Notes: a model not told the origin generated them from the letters alone. A stretch of DNA of 21,000 nt from Dacryopinax spathularia (GCA_037974965.1 JBBPFI010000024.1:1-21000), one strand, 5' to 3'; positions 8,876 through 17,968 are shown, numbered from the stretch's first letter. Numbers and translations: made by a program.

Positions 8876-9955
8876 ATGTTTCTCACAAATAGTTTTTTTC
8901 ATTTTTTTTTCAAAAAAAAATGTCTAAATTTGCCTTTATTTTCAAAGGCAAATTTTTATGTTAAATTTAATAAAAATGATAACAAAAAATTTTTACATTT
9001 GGATTCTAGAAATTATGCTATGGGGGATGTAAATTTAAATTTACATCCTTGATGAATAACAGGATTTACGGATGCTGAAGGACATTTTTTTGTTAATTTA
9101 AAAAAATCTCAAACAAATATAAAAACAGAAATGATTTTTAATATAGTTTTAGGTTTTAAGATAACGCAAAAAGAGGATTCCGGTGGTGTTCTTTTTGATA
9201 TTATGAATTTTTTTAAATGTGGTAGAGTTGTTAAAGAAAGAGATGGTTTTTTAAAATTTGAAGTTACTAAATTTGAGGATATATTTACAAAAATAGTACC
9301 ACATTTTAAATATTTTCCACTTGTAACATCTAAACAATTAAATTTTGTAGATTTTGAAAAAATAGCTAATATTATAAATAGTAAAGATCATAAAACTTTA
9401 GAAGGGTATAAAGAAATTATGTGTATTTATAAAAATATGAATACACGTAGAACTTTTAAAGATAAATGATGTTTTACAAAAGATTATATTAATTTAGATT
9501 TTAAATTACATCCAGAATGGCTACAAGCTTTTGTAGATGGTGATGGTACTTTTCAATTTGGAATAGCTGTAAGAAAGAGTAGAAATTCTACTTATTTATC
9601 TTTAACACCATCATTAGAAGTGGCTCAAAATACTCATGATGTAGGAGTTTTAATTGCAATAAAGAATTTTTTTAATAGTGGTTATATAAAACCTAAATTT
9701 AATTTTGAAAATTTAAATGAATCTTTGAAAGTTAGGTCACTTTCTCGTTATGTTTTAAGAAAAACAGATATCATAGAAAATTTTTTTGATAAGTATCCTT
9801 TATTAACATTAAAACAAAAAGATTATTTGAATTGAAAAAAGTTGAATTTATTAAAAAAACAAAGAGTTTTTGAAAATGAAGAGGGTTTATTATTAATGAA
9901 AAGTTTAAAATCCTCTATGAATAGAGGAAAATATTCTTCTTCACATGAAAGGTAG
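8876..9955 (+). CDS. LAGLIDADG endonuclease/maturase of group II intron v
   Basis: 359 codons, continuous with TGA as Trp. Motif 1 is HPWWITGFTDAEGHFFVNL (about residues 61-79) and motif 2 HPEWLQAFVDGDGTFQFGI (about 211-229); both have the catalytic acidic residue. ATG 8876 is the first in frame; the frame is open only from 8840. The first 25 residues are low complexity and include part of a 30-nt hairpin (8926-8955), so a later start is possible, but no ATG occurs before 9014. Unlike most intron genes here it is undamaged. It probably cuts the intronless rnl near the L2059 site, and may help splicing; both are inferred from the family. Confidence 0.88.
8926..8955 (+). repeat. 30-nt hairpin within the N-terminus of the intron v ORF
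   Basis: Perfect 12-bp arms AAATTTGCCTTT and AAAGGCAAATTT around ATTTTC. It is frame-neutral (30 nt) and adds no stop, in contrast with the insertions that break other ORFs. Confidence 0.8.
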
Positions 9956-9990
9956 TATATTTTTAATATAATTAAAAAAAAATAATGCTT

Positions 9991-10024
9991 GAGCCGTATG
10001 CGATGAAAGTCGCATGTACGGTTC
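9991..10024 (+). ncRNA. Group II intron domain V (intron v)
   Basis: A 34-nt hairpin with arms GAGCCGTATGCGAT and GTCGCATGTACGGTTC around GAAA; near-identical to the first intron's domain V at 2013-2046. Confidence 0.93.
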
Positions 10025-10065
10025 TTAGAGGATATCAATATTGTAAAATTTGATGTGGCCTCAAC

Positions 10066-10529
10066 AGACCCTATGCAGTTTTACTATAGTTAGTTATAGC
10101 GCTATTCAAAAAAAACATTTGTAGTAATACAAGGGAGTTGTTTAAACGCCAATGAAATACCTTTAGTGTTTACACGAATAGTACCTACCATATATTTTTA
10201 TATAAAAATAAAAAATAGGAATAGGTGATTAATGGTTAGTTTGTCTGGGGCGGACGTCTTTAATAGAGTATCAAAGAACCTCCTCTTTTTAATTTTGAAG
10301 GTATGTTTACAACGGAAGGAAACCAATGAATCATGTATGATTTAATAACGTATAATGACATAGCATGCTTAACTGATAGACTTATAAGTCAAGCAGGTAC
10401 GAAAGTAGGGCATAGTGACCCTACGGTTTTTTATGGATTAGCCGTAGTTCAGAGATAAAAATTACGCTAGGGATAACAGGGTAATGATTTGAGAGAGTAC
10501 ATATTGTCAGAATCGTTTGCCACCTCGAT
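10066..10529 (+). rRNA. rnl: rnl exon e (domain V, peptidyl-transferase centre)
   Basis: AGACCCTATGCAGTTTTACTATAG (10066), GTTTGTCTGGGGCGGACG (about 10238), CAAGCAGGTACGAAAGTAGGGCATAGTGACCC (about 10391), GCTAGGGATAACAGGGTAAT (10466-10485) and GTTTGCCACCTCGAT (ending 10529) follow E. coli domain V in order. The 3' end is set by the pairing of CTCGAT with GTCGAG (10537-10542) as P1 with a terminal U-G. Confidence 0.95.
10468..10485 (+). other. Uninterrupted I-SceI (omega) recognition site in rnl
   Basis: TAGGGATAACAGGGTAAT is identical to the 18-bp target of the yeast omega-intron endonuclease. The exon continues across it, so the classical L2449 site is unoccupied here (an omega-minus state), although other rnl sites are filled. 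Confidence 0.95.
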
Positions 10530-11860
10530 AGTTTTTGTCGAGAATAAATTAGGTTAATTTAAAGGAATTCTTAAATATTTAGTATTATTTTTTTAAGAAT
10601 ATTTTAAGCGAATTAATTATAAAAAAATTAAACGTTCAACGACTAGTATTAATATCTTATTAGATATATGATACCATGAAAACCTAACAAAATTTTTATT
10701 TTTTATCTTTGTCCTAGCCAGAAGCTTAAAAAATAAATTAAAAAAATATATTTTTTTAATTTATTTAGGCAGATATAAAAAGTTTATTTATTTTTAAATT
10801 ATTATAGTTAATAAATTTGTTGCATGACTTAGTTAAATTTAATATCCTATTTTTAATGTAATATTAAGAAGCAAAAAAAGAGAATTAGACCTGAACACGC
10901 TAAACCGGCTTCAATATATTTAGTAGTATCTAACATTACTGAAATGTATGTTAATGTTAAATGTTAAAAATAGAAATAATGAAAAAGAGTTTACAATTAT
11001 ACAATAATGAAATTAATTATAAAAAAAAAAATTATTTTTCTTCTTACGCAGGGGATGGTAAAATAAAGAACATAAAAAAAGGTCATCATTTAAATTCTAA
11101 ATATTGACAGTCTTGGAAAAAAAGTTTGAAGGATTTACCTCTGGATTTAAAAGAAATTGCAATAGGGATGATTTTAGGTGATGCTTGTATGTATAAAAAA
11201 AGTAAAGAAGCTTTAATAAAATTTGAACAAGGTTATTTACAAAAAGATTTTTTATATTATTTATTTTTTTTATTTCAAAATTATTCTTTTATGGAAGAAC
11301 CAGGTAAAAGAATGGAATTAAAAGATCCAAGAAAAGGTGAAATTAAAAGTTTTTGATTTAAAACTTTTTCACATAAATCTTTTACTGAAATATATAATTT
11401 ATTTTATGTATACCAAGAAGAAACTAATAAATATAAAAAAATTATAAAAAAAAATTTAATTTTAAATCATGTAAGTTCTAAAGGATTAGCCTTCTGAATT
11501 ATGTGTGACGGTTCTTTACAAAAAGATAAAAAATGTATGATTTTACATACTCAGGGTTTTAGTAAAAATGAAAATTTAATTATAAGTGAAGAATTAAATT
11601 TAAAATTTAAATTTAATACTAAAGTATGTAATCATAAAAAAAAATATTGAGTAATAAAATTTCCAAGTTCAGATGCTAAATTATTATATGATACTATTTC
11701 ATCATATATTTTTAAAAGTATGGAATATAAATTACCTCTAATTGAAAAATAGAAAATTATTTTTATTATTTTGTAAATATAAAAATTTTGAAGACATAGT
11801 CTGAACCTAATAGTAATATTAGGATACTTAAGATAAAAAGCTTGAGTGTTAACAATATTG
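10530..11860 (+). mobile_element. Group I intron in rnl (intron vi), LAGLIDADG-encoding
   Basis: Boundaries are supported by structure: the exon CTCGAT pairs with GTCGAG just inside the intron (P1, U-G at the splice site), and the intron ends in G before GTCGACTCATCC, matching E. coli GATGTCGGCTCATC (about position 2504). Core elements are GTTCAACGACTAG (10633-10645, P7/R side) and GAAGACATAGTCTGAAC (about 11790, S side). Between them, 10646-10978, are P8/P9-like AT-rich sequence and no other gene. Confidence 0.9.
10979..11752 (+). CDS. LAGLIDADG homing endonuclease, intact (intron vi)
   Basis: 257 codons, TGA as Trp, no internal stop. Motif 1 is LKEIAIGMILGDACMYKK (about residues 55-72) and motif 2 KGLAFWIMCDGSLQKDKK (about 168-185), each with its catalytic Asp (GD, CDG). 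Length and layout are those of two-motif rnl endonucleases. It would cleave intronless rnl at the 2500 region to spread the intron. ATG 10979 is the first in frame. It lies inside the intron, between the two halves of the core. Confidence 0.9.
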
Positions 11861-11941
11861 GTCGACTCATCCTATCCTCCTGGTGCACAATCTAGGAAGG
11901 GTTCGGCTGTTCGCCGATTAAAAGGGTACGTGAGTTGGGTT
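11861..11941 (+). rRNA. rnl: rnl exon f (81 nt, domain V/VI)
   Basis: GTCGACTCATCCTATCCTCCTGGTG, GGGTTCGGCTGTTCGCCGATTAAA and GGGTACGTGAGTTGGGTT follow E. coli GTCGGCTCATCACATCCTGGGGC...GGGTATGGCTGTTCGCCATTTAAA...GGTACGCGAGCTGGGTT. A micro-exon between two group I introns. The 3' end is supported by GGGTT/GACCC pairing (P1). Confidence 0.93.
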
Positions 11942-12298
11942 CGTATAAAATGTTGACCCCACTGATATATAGTATATTTATATTATTAAATCAAATTTTT
12001 TATTATATAATATATGAAATTATAGATATTAATTTTTATAGTTTAGAATTAGGAAGTTGTATTTTTCTCGTACCAAAATCTCAATATAGAGATTTTGGTA
12101 CTGAAAATATTCAAATAAATTTAACTTCACCAGAAAATATTCATTCTATTTTAGTTGGATTAATATTAGGGGACGCTGGATTGTATAAATCTTCTCCTAC
12201 ATCTAATACAAGGTTAGAAATGAGTTTTGGAGCAAATTATAAAGATTTTGCAGAATTTATACAAAAATTATTAAGTTTATTTATTTCTAATCCTGTTA

Positions 12299-12318
12299 CC
12301 CTTGCCTGAAGCCAAGGG
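12299..12318 (+). repeat. 20-nt palindromic insertion in LAGLIDADG gene
   Basis: CCCTTGCCTGAAGCCAAGGG has 6-bp arms CCCTTG/CAAGGG around CCTGAAGC. It is GC-rich in an AT-rich gene. Ignoring exactly these 20 nt restores the frame; there is no evident target-site duplication. Confidence 0.88.
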
Positions 12319-12677
12319 CAAAGGAAAAAGTAGAGATTAAAAGTATAAAAAAAATTTATAGTAATTATCGATTAAAAACAAAATCTTTATGTTTTTTTAA
12401 TTATTACTTTAATATGTTCTATTTATTAGATAAGGATTCTAATAAATATAAAAAAATTGTTCCAAAAAATATTATGGAATTAATGGATCCTATTGTATTA
12501 GCCTTTTTGATTATGTCTGATGGAAATTTTGACAAAAATAGGAAAAGGGTTCGTATTTATACTAATAGTTTTAGTAAAGAAGATGTTATCAGATTATCCC
12601 AGGCTATTAATAAAAATTTGGGTATAAAAACAGGTGTTTTATATGATCGAAAAGATCAATGAATATTAACAATTGGC

Positions 12678-12688
12678 CGCGTGGCGAG
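12678..12688 (+). repeat. GC-rich short repeat, copy 1 (CGCGTGGCG core)
   Basis: CGCGTGGCGAG inside the intron vii ORF, in frame (GRVARA). The same core occurs at 19384-19392 and twice at 20440-20460. Confidence 0.8.
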
Positions 12689-13005
12689 AGCTACAAATTT
12701 AGAATTATTAAGAAAAACAGTATCGCCCTTTTTTCATAGTTCTATGTTATATAGAATTGGTTTATAATGTTAATATAATTCTATTATATCAAGGGCTCAT
12801 TTTATTGAGCCTACGTAAAATTAGATAAATTGCAAGGACATCAGTTATTAGTAATAAAATTGATAATTTGCAGCCAAGCAAAATATAGTGTAAAATTAAT
12901 TTATAACTAGTTATAAATTAATTTTACTATTTTGAAGGTTCAACGACTAACAGGAGAATATACACTTATAATTATCCTGACACGAAAATCTAGCATTATT
13001 ACTTT

Positions 13006-13015
13006 GCCGTAGGCG
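13006..13015 (+). repeat. GC-rich short repeat GCCGTAGGCG, copy 1
   Basis: GCCGTAGGCG in the P8/P9 part of intron vii; an identical 10-mer is at 16021-16030 inside the unidentified ORF. Each has GCC and GGC arms around GTA and is an island of GC in AT-rich sequence. Confidence 0.6.
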
Positions 13016-13098
13016 AAAAAGTATTAATGAAGACATAGTCTGAACAGTAATGAGAATTACTGAAGTAAAATTTAAAAAAGTTACGATAACACCATTTG

Positions 13099-13430
13099 TT
13101 AGTACGACGTGAGTCAGTACGGTCCCTATCTTCTGGAGGAAATATAGTGAACATAGGTCTACCTCTTCGTACGAAAGGATCAGACGGTTATATTCCTCTA
13201 GTCAATCAGTTGTGTCATTCAAATAGTATTTAGGGTGGTAGCATTGCTGAGTAGCCACGAATGTTTAGGATAAAAGTTGATTGACTATCAAACTCGAAAC
13301 TAACTTATAGACACTATCAATTTAAGAAAAGTTATAGATTCTAACTAATTTTTTATAGATTATATATGGAAATAGAGTGACATACGGAGTATAATAATAC
13401 TAATTTTTCTAATGAAAAGGTTTTTTCCTA
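13099..13430 (+). rRNA. rnl: rnl exon g (domain VI and 3' end)
   Basis: AGTACGACGTGAGTCAGTACGGTCCCTATCT (about 13101) and the sarcin-ricin loop CTCTTCGTACGAAAGGAT (13164-13181) match E. coli GAACGTCGTGAGACAGTTCGGTCCCTATCT and AGTACGAGAGGACC. GAATGTTTAGGATAAAAGTTGATTGACTATCAAACTCGAAAC (about 13259) corresponds to the GATAAGTGCTGAAAGCATCTAAGCACGAAAC region. The true 3' end cannot be seen; it lies between about 13340 and the inverted repeat at 13434. Confidence 0.88.
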
Positions 13431-13433
13431 TTA

Positions 13434-13481
13434 TCAGACTTAATGTCTGAAAGAATAAAAAAAAAAATTGTCATTAAGTCT
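13434..13481 (+). repeat. Inverted repeats between rnl and nad2
   Basis: TCAGAC-TTAAT-GTCTGA (13434-13450) forms one hairpin. AGACTTAATG (13436-13445) can instead pair with CATTAAGTCT (13472-13481), so two mutually exclusive structures are possible. They could mark the processing boundary between rRNA and nad2 mRNA; no tRNA separates the genes. Confidence 0.6.
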
Positions 13482-13497
13482 AAATGGTAAAATAAAA

Positions 13498-15544
13498 ATG
13501 TTAGTGTTTACACTATTCTATTTAATTCTAGCCCTTGTGCTATTCTCTTCTGAAATTAGTAAAGGATTTTTTATAAAATTGTCATCTTTATCTTTAACGT
13601 ATGGTTGTTTATTAAGTGTATGTACACTTAATATTCATACACTTGGATCAGGTTTATCTTTATTCAGTGGTTTTTTTCAAGTTACAGTTTTATCTCAAAT
13701 TTTTGATGTTTTTTTATTTTTCTTAGCTGCTTTAGCTATGTTACCTTGGCCTTTAACCTTGAATTTGTATTCCAATAAATTATCTTTAGAAGATGAAGAT
13801 AAAAGCATTTTGGGGGTAAAAACTAAATTGGCAATTTTGGCAATTAATCAATTCTATAATTATTTAAAAGAAAAAAAAGATTTTTTATCTAATATTGAAT
13901 TAGGATTGAAAAGCCCTCAGTATGGATTAGGAATAAACATACCTTATAACTTTAGTTCTCCTATTAAAGAATTTTCTTTATTTTTAATATTTACAATAAT
14001 AGGAGGATCATTTTTAATATCTAGTTCAGATTTAATTTCTGTATATTTAAGTATAGAGCTTCAATCGTTTGGGGTTTATTTATATTCTGCTTTATACAGA
14101 GAAAAAGAATCAAGTGTTTCTGCAGCTTTAAAGTATTATTTATTAGGTAGTTTATCTTCTTGTTTTATATTACTAGGAGGTGTTTTAATATATACTTTTA
14201 GTGGTTTAACACAATTTGATTCAATATATAGTTTTATTTCTGTTACAGGAGATAATCTTTTATATTTATCCTATGTTGAAAATTTTTATTTAAATATAGT
14301 ATCCTATTTAAGTTATGAACAATCTATGTTTAGTACAAATTCGATAAGTATTGGAATACTTTTAGGTATAGTTTTTTTATTATATGGTTTTTTATTTAAG
14401 ATATCAGCAGCTCCTTTTCATAGTTGAGCCCCAGATGTTTATGATGGTACACCTACAATAATAACAACATGATTAACAATAATACCAAAGTTAACTATAT
14501 TTATTTTTTTATTAGAATTTTTAAATGGTTTAAATGGTATAAATATGAATATAGATAATTTATATTTATCTGCAAAATATATTATATTAAATAATTCTCA
14601 AATTACTAGTGTAAGTTCAACTGATATTGTAAATTTGACACTATTCTCTCAAGTTTTATCTTTTATTAATAATTTAAATGATAAATTAAATATGTCAACT
14701 TTAAATGTAATACAAAATTTATTATTAATAAGTTCTTTATTATCTTTAATAATAGGAACAGTAGTAGGACTAAGTCAAATAAGAATAAAAAGATTATTAA
14801 CATTTAGTACAATTTCTCATGTTGGTTTTTTATTGTTAGTGTTATCTTTGAATACAGATAGTTCTATTCAATCATTTATATTTTATTTATTTCAATATTC
14901 TATTACAAATTTAGATATATTTTTTATATTATTAGCATTTGGTTATGTAATTGATAGGTATCGTCCGTATATATAGTCAAAAGTTGATAGACGAAGGACG
15001 TGAAAAAGGTATTATAGAAAAAGAAAATTTTAAAACAAAAGTATTTATTACTGATATTACTTACATTGAAGATTTAAAAGGTTTATTTTATATTTTTCCT
15101 TTATTATCTTTAAGTTTTGCAGTTTGTTTATTTTCAATGGCAGGTACTCCGCCTATGATTGGTTTTTTTGCAAAACAACAATTATTATTTGCTACATTAT
15201 ATAGTGGATATTATTTTATGTCTTTTATAGCTATACTTGTTAGTGTAGTAAGTGCTTCTTATTATTTAAAAATAATAAGAGTATTATGTTTTTCATCAGA
15301 AGGTTTATTTCTAAAAATATATAAATATACATCTTATCCTGAAGATACGATTACAAATCTTTTTTTGAGAAATTATCTAATCTCAAGATTATTGAACAGT
15401 TATATTAAAGATTTTCAAATTATTAATAATTATCAAAGTTTTATTATTTCATTTTTAACTTTATTTATTTTAGCTTTTATATTTAAATCCTCATTTATAC
15501 TAAATAGTGCACTACTTTGTGCTGAAGCCAGTTTTTTTTTATAA
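13498..15544 (+). CDS. nad2: NADH dehydrogenase subunit 2 (with a frameshift)
   Basis: A membrane proton-pumping subunit of respiratory complex I. The first frame gives many hydrophobic helices and conserved blocks: [83 protein letters not shown]. It stops at TAG 14974-14976. The remainder is in the next frame: [49 protein letters not shown], ending TAA 15542-15544. The shift must lie between 14951 and 14976, because the second frame has a stop at 14948. It is probably a 1-nt error or indel in a variable loop; programmed shifting is possible. ATG 13498 is chosen as start; TTG 13468 in the same frame would add ten residues. About 680 residues, somewhat long for nad2. Confidence 0.9.
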
Positions 15545-15551
15545 AGAAGTA

Positions 15552-15938
15552 ATGACAACCTTTATAGTTTTTTTAATATTTATACCAATATTAGTAATAA
15601 ATTTATTATTACTAAATCTATTATTAGCAGTACATAAACCTTATGCTGAAAAAGTAGAAGTTTATGAATGTGGTTTTCATCCTGTAGGAGAACAAACAAG
15701 ATCAGCTTTTAATGTTCAATTTTTTCTTTTAGCTTTATTATTTATGGTGTTTGATGTAGAGCTTATACTGTTTGCACCTATTGTTCTTTCTATTAAAAAT
15801 GTAGATTCTTATGGTTTAATTATTGCAATGTTATTTTTTGTATTATTAACCTTTGGATTTATATATGAAATAGGTAAAGGAGCTTTAAAAATTAAAAATG
15901 TTTTACCATTACATTCGAGTAATAAAAATGAAAGATAA
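15552..15938 (+). CDS. nad3: NADH dehydrogenase subunit 3
   Basis: A complex I membrane subunit of 128 residues. It contains the diagnostic loop KVEVYECGFHPVGEQTRSAF with its redox-sensitive Cys, then FNVQFFLLALLFMVFDVE and two more helices. ATG 15552 starts 7 nt after the nad2 stop; the nad2-nad3 pair is a common fungal arrangement and suggests one transcript. The last 11 nt overlap the start of the following unidentified ORF. Confidence 0.97.
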   Translation: MTTFIVFLIFIPILVINLLLLNLLLAVHKPYAEKVEVYECGFHPVGEQTRSAFNVQFFLLALLFMVFDVELILFAPIVLSIKNVDSYGLIIAMLFFVLLTFGFIYEIGKGALKIKNVLPLHSSNKNER

Positions 15939-17121
15939 TATTTTTAAGTATATTTATTATTCAAAATGATTTAATTTATTTGCTATGCGTATTGTCACGC
16001 GTAAGGATAAATCTTTTTTAGCCGTAGGCGTAAAAATTTTTTTTATATTATTTTTTTTACTTTTATTTTTATTAAAGATATATTTATTTCTATTTTTTAT
16101 ATGATTTCAATTAGGGTCGTCATATGGTTTAATATATTACTTTTTAAAGATCTTTATTTTTTTATTATTTTTATTAATTATAAATAAATTTAAATTTCTT
16201 AATTTGTCTTTGAGATTAGATATAATATTTTATATAATAGATATTTGTAGAAATATAATTTATAAAATAAGAAAATTTATAGAGTGAATTATATTTTTAA
16301 AATTATTAAAGAATGTGAGATTTAGTATATATTTATTTTCTTTTAATATAAGTGACGTGGACAGAGATGGTTCTTACATTTGATATATTTTTTTTTTTAT
16401 TATAATTATAATGTTATTACTATTTTTTTCACGAAAATGTACTTATATAAAAAATGTGATAAAGAAAATAGGATCTGAAATTAAAAATGTGAAAGAGAAT
16501 ATATGATTTGGAATAAAATTGATTTGTATTATTTATGACTTTAGAGATAGATTAAATTATACTGAGCTAATTTTTAAATTATTAATGGATAAGTATAATA
16601 AAAAATATAAATCCAATTTTCTAACTTGTCTTTGATCAAAGATAAAATTAGAATATACAATTAAGAAGTATAAAATAATATTAAAATATTGAGCTATGAA
16701 GTATAGAATAATATCCATATTTGACTATAATTTAAATTTAATTATTGTTATTGTAAAATCGCTAGGTAAATTTGTAAAGGTATATAATTCTTGTGCGGTC
16801 GCCATGCAGAAAATCCTAAATAAAGTTTATGATTATGTAATTATAATTAGAGTAGCAATAAGATATAATATTAATATGTATTTTTTATTTCATAAATGAA
16901 TTAAAAATAAATTAATATTAGTATATAAAATATGAAAAAACCCTGATCTTATTAAAGTAATTCTAAAAAAAGTTATTCAAATATTAGTTAAACATATGAT
17001 TTTTTTTTTAATTAGGTTAACTTCGTTCGCTCTTAGATCTCATTTTAATCTTTTTATATTAGTTTTAATATTTTTATTTATTTTTTATATATTAATAAAA
17101 TGATTAATTTATATAGTTTAA
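15928..17121 (+). CDS. Unidentified 397-residue membrane protein ORF
   Basis: ATG 15928 to TAA 17119-17121, with about ten TGA codons read as Trp, which hides it from a standard-code search. The protein is rich in Ile, Leu, Phe and Lys. Hydrophobic segments are near residues 33-57 (VKIFFILFFLLLFLL...), 63-85 (LIYYFLKIFIFLLFLL), 153-170 (YIFFFIIIIMLLLFF) and the C-terminal 35 residues (FILVLIFLFIFYILI). Between them lies a basic stretch, residues about 170-350, with many Lys/Tyr/Ile. I see no match to cox, nad, atp, cob or rps3 motifs. In sequence this AT-rich, about 400 codons without TAA or TAG are very unlikely by chance. It overlaps nad3 by 11 nt, so it is probably cotranscribed. It carries the GC 10-mer at 16021-16030. 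Confidence 0.75.
16021..16030 (+). repeat. GC-rich short repeat GCCGTAGGCG, copy 2
   Basis: Identical to 13006-13015; here it is read in frame as AVGV within the unidentified ORF. Confidence 0.6.
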
Positions 17122-17455
17122 TTTTAGCTTGGGTAACGGAAAGAAAATTAATGATCCACTCCGAATCACAGAAATAAAAATAGAGGGCTAGGTTATATCC
17201 TTTTATATTTAGTTTTATATTAATTTATATTCTATTAATTTTTTATTTTAATTTTATTAAGAAAATAGAATTAAGTATTATTTATTTATAAGATTAGTTA
17301 ATAAAATAAATTAGATCTTATCATTAAATTAACATTTGTTACTAGGTAAGTTTTTTAAGATATTTTATATTAATTTAAGTCCTTTTTTTTTTATATATTT
17401 AGTTTTTATTATTTATTTTTATAACATAACATAACCCCTTTAAATCGTTATAAAG

Positions 17456-17526
17456 ATATTAAAATATTATTAATTATTATTAATGATAATTAAAAATATT
17501 AAAATATTATTAATTATTATTAATGA
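17456..17526 (+). repeat. 31-nt direct repeat, two copies offset by 40 nt
   Basis: The 31-nt unit starts ATATTAAAATATTATTAATT and ends TATTAATGA; the identical copies are at 17456-17486 and 17496-17526. Confidence 0.9.
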
Positions 17527-17562
17527 ATGTGTTTTTATTTTTTTTTAATACATAGTTTTAGT

Positions 17563-17590
17563 TTAAGATTGAAAAATATTTCAATCTTAA
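17563..17590 (+). repeat. 12-bp perfect hairpin
   Basis: TTAAGATTGAAA and TTTCAATCTTAA around AATA, in the spacer before cox2. Confidence 0.85.
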
Positions 17591-17770
17591 GCATCTAGGT
17601 AAGTGAATATTTAATAATAATAGTAAATCTTAGCTGGTAAAAAAAAAATATTTTTTTTTTAAGCCCTGGGTATATATATTATTAAATATCTCATATTACC
17701 CTTTTTTTCGGATCCGTCCGGATATTACAATTAAATTTATAAATTAAATTTTATTTTTTTAATTGGTTTA

Positions 17771-17822
17771 AAAAAATTAGTTTGTTATTTTTATATTTTA
17801 ATTTTAACAAACTAATTTTTTT
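17771..17822 (+). repeat. 17-bp perfect inverted repeat
   Basis: Left arm AAAAAATTAGTTTGTTA (17771-17787), right arm TAACAAACTAATTTTTT from 17805. A 17-nt AT loop lies between. The T-run after the right arm is terminator-like, but fungal mitochondria are not known to use such terminators. Confidence 0.85.
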
Positions 17823-17968
17823 TAAATTTTGTTTATAATAGGAATAACGCTTATTCATTTGTTTTTTGGTTATTTTAAAGAAAACTTTTATTATTTATTC
17901 CTTTTTAGGTTTAAATTTTAAATTTTAAATTTTTCATCGAAACGCGCTGTAAAAACGGCATCAAAATT

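Larger units (their letters stand above)
8026..10065 (+). mobile_element. Group II intron in rnl (intron v) encoding LAGLIDADG, position L2059
   Basis: The exons GACGGGAA | AGACCCTATG flank it, placing it at E. coli 2059/2060. Domain V is at 9991-10024. The canonical-like 5' sequence ATGCGACTAGATAAG (GUGCGAC-type) begins only at 8032, leaving an apparent 5' extension AATAAA. Domain VI (about 10032-10056) forms ATATCAA/TTGATGT without a visible bulged adenosine, and the intron ends CCTCAAC. From recall of the literature, rRNA group II introns with LAGLIDADG ORFs, some with 5'-terminal insertions and a lost branch point, are described in fungi; this one fits. The region 8041-8870 is intron structure with no gene. 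Confidence 0.85.
11950..12767 (+). pseudogene. LAGLIDADG homing endonuclease broken by a 20-nt palindrome
   Basis: Motif 1, NIHSILVGLILGDAGLYK, is in the first frame, which hits TAG at 12331-12333. Motif 2, LAFLIMSDGNFDKNRKR, is in another frame that ends TAA 12765-12767 after FFHSSMLYRIGL. If the 20-nt palindrome at 12299-12318 is ignored, the frames join as PVTKEKVEIKSIKKIYSNYR, the sequence usual between the two halves. A GC-rich in-frame insertion (12678-12688) adds residues RVARA near the C-terminus. The early ATG 11950 lies only 8 nt into the intron and the open frame extends back into the exon. Without bypass or removal of the palindrome no second motif is made. Confidence 0.88.
11942..13098 (+). 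mobile_element. Group I intron in rnl (intron vii), LAGLIDADG-encoding
   Basis: It is inserted after GAGTTGGGTT, with P1 GGGTT/GACCC ending in U-G, at the counterpart of E. coli position about 2563. The intron ends in G (13098) before TTAGTACGACGTGAG. Core elements are GTTCAACGACTAACAGGAG (12940-12958) and GAAGACATAGTCTGAACAG (about 13030), nearly the same as in intron vi, so the two introns belong to the same subgroup. Confidence 0.88.

Noticed and set aside
9823-10038. Minus-strand ORF of 71 codons
   Set aside because: It is antisense to the end of the LAGLIDADG gene and domain V of the group II intron.
1-13440. CRISPR array or bacterial defence locus
   Set aside because: There are no regularly spaced repeats. 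The reverse transcriptase and nucleases are typical organellar intron enzymes next to ribozyme cores, not retron or CRISPR-type proteins.
14984-14990. Removal of 33 nt between the TTGATAG direct repeats as the cause of the nad2 frameshift
   Set aside because: 33 is a multiple of three, so it cannot explain the change of frame.
15507-15551. Upstream extension of nad3 ([15 protein letters not shown])
   Set aside because: It overlaps the end of nad2 and precedes the normal nad3 start MTTFIVFLIF; ATG 15552 gives the usual length.
17122-17215. Possible tRNA after the unidentified ORF (agcttgggtaacgg ... gggctaggtta)
   Set aside because: I could not form a cloverleaf: no T-arm with a TTCRANNC loop and no matching acceptor arms. 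A covariance-model scan would settle it.
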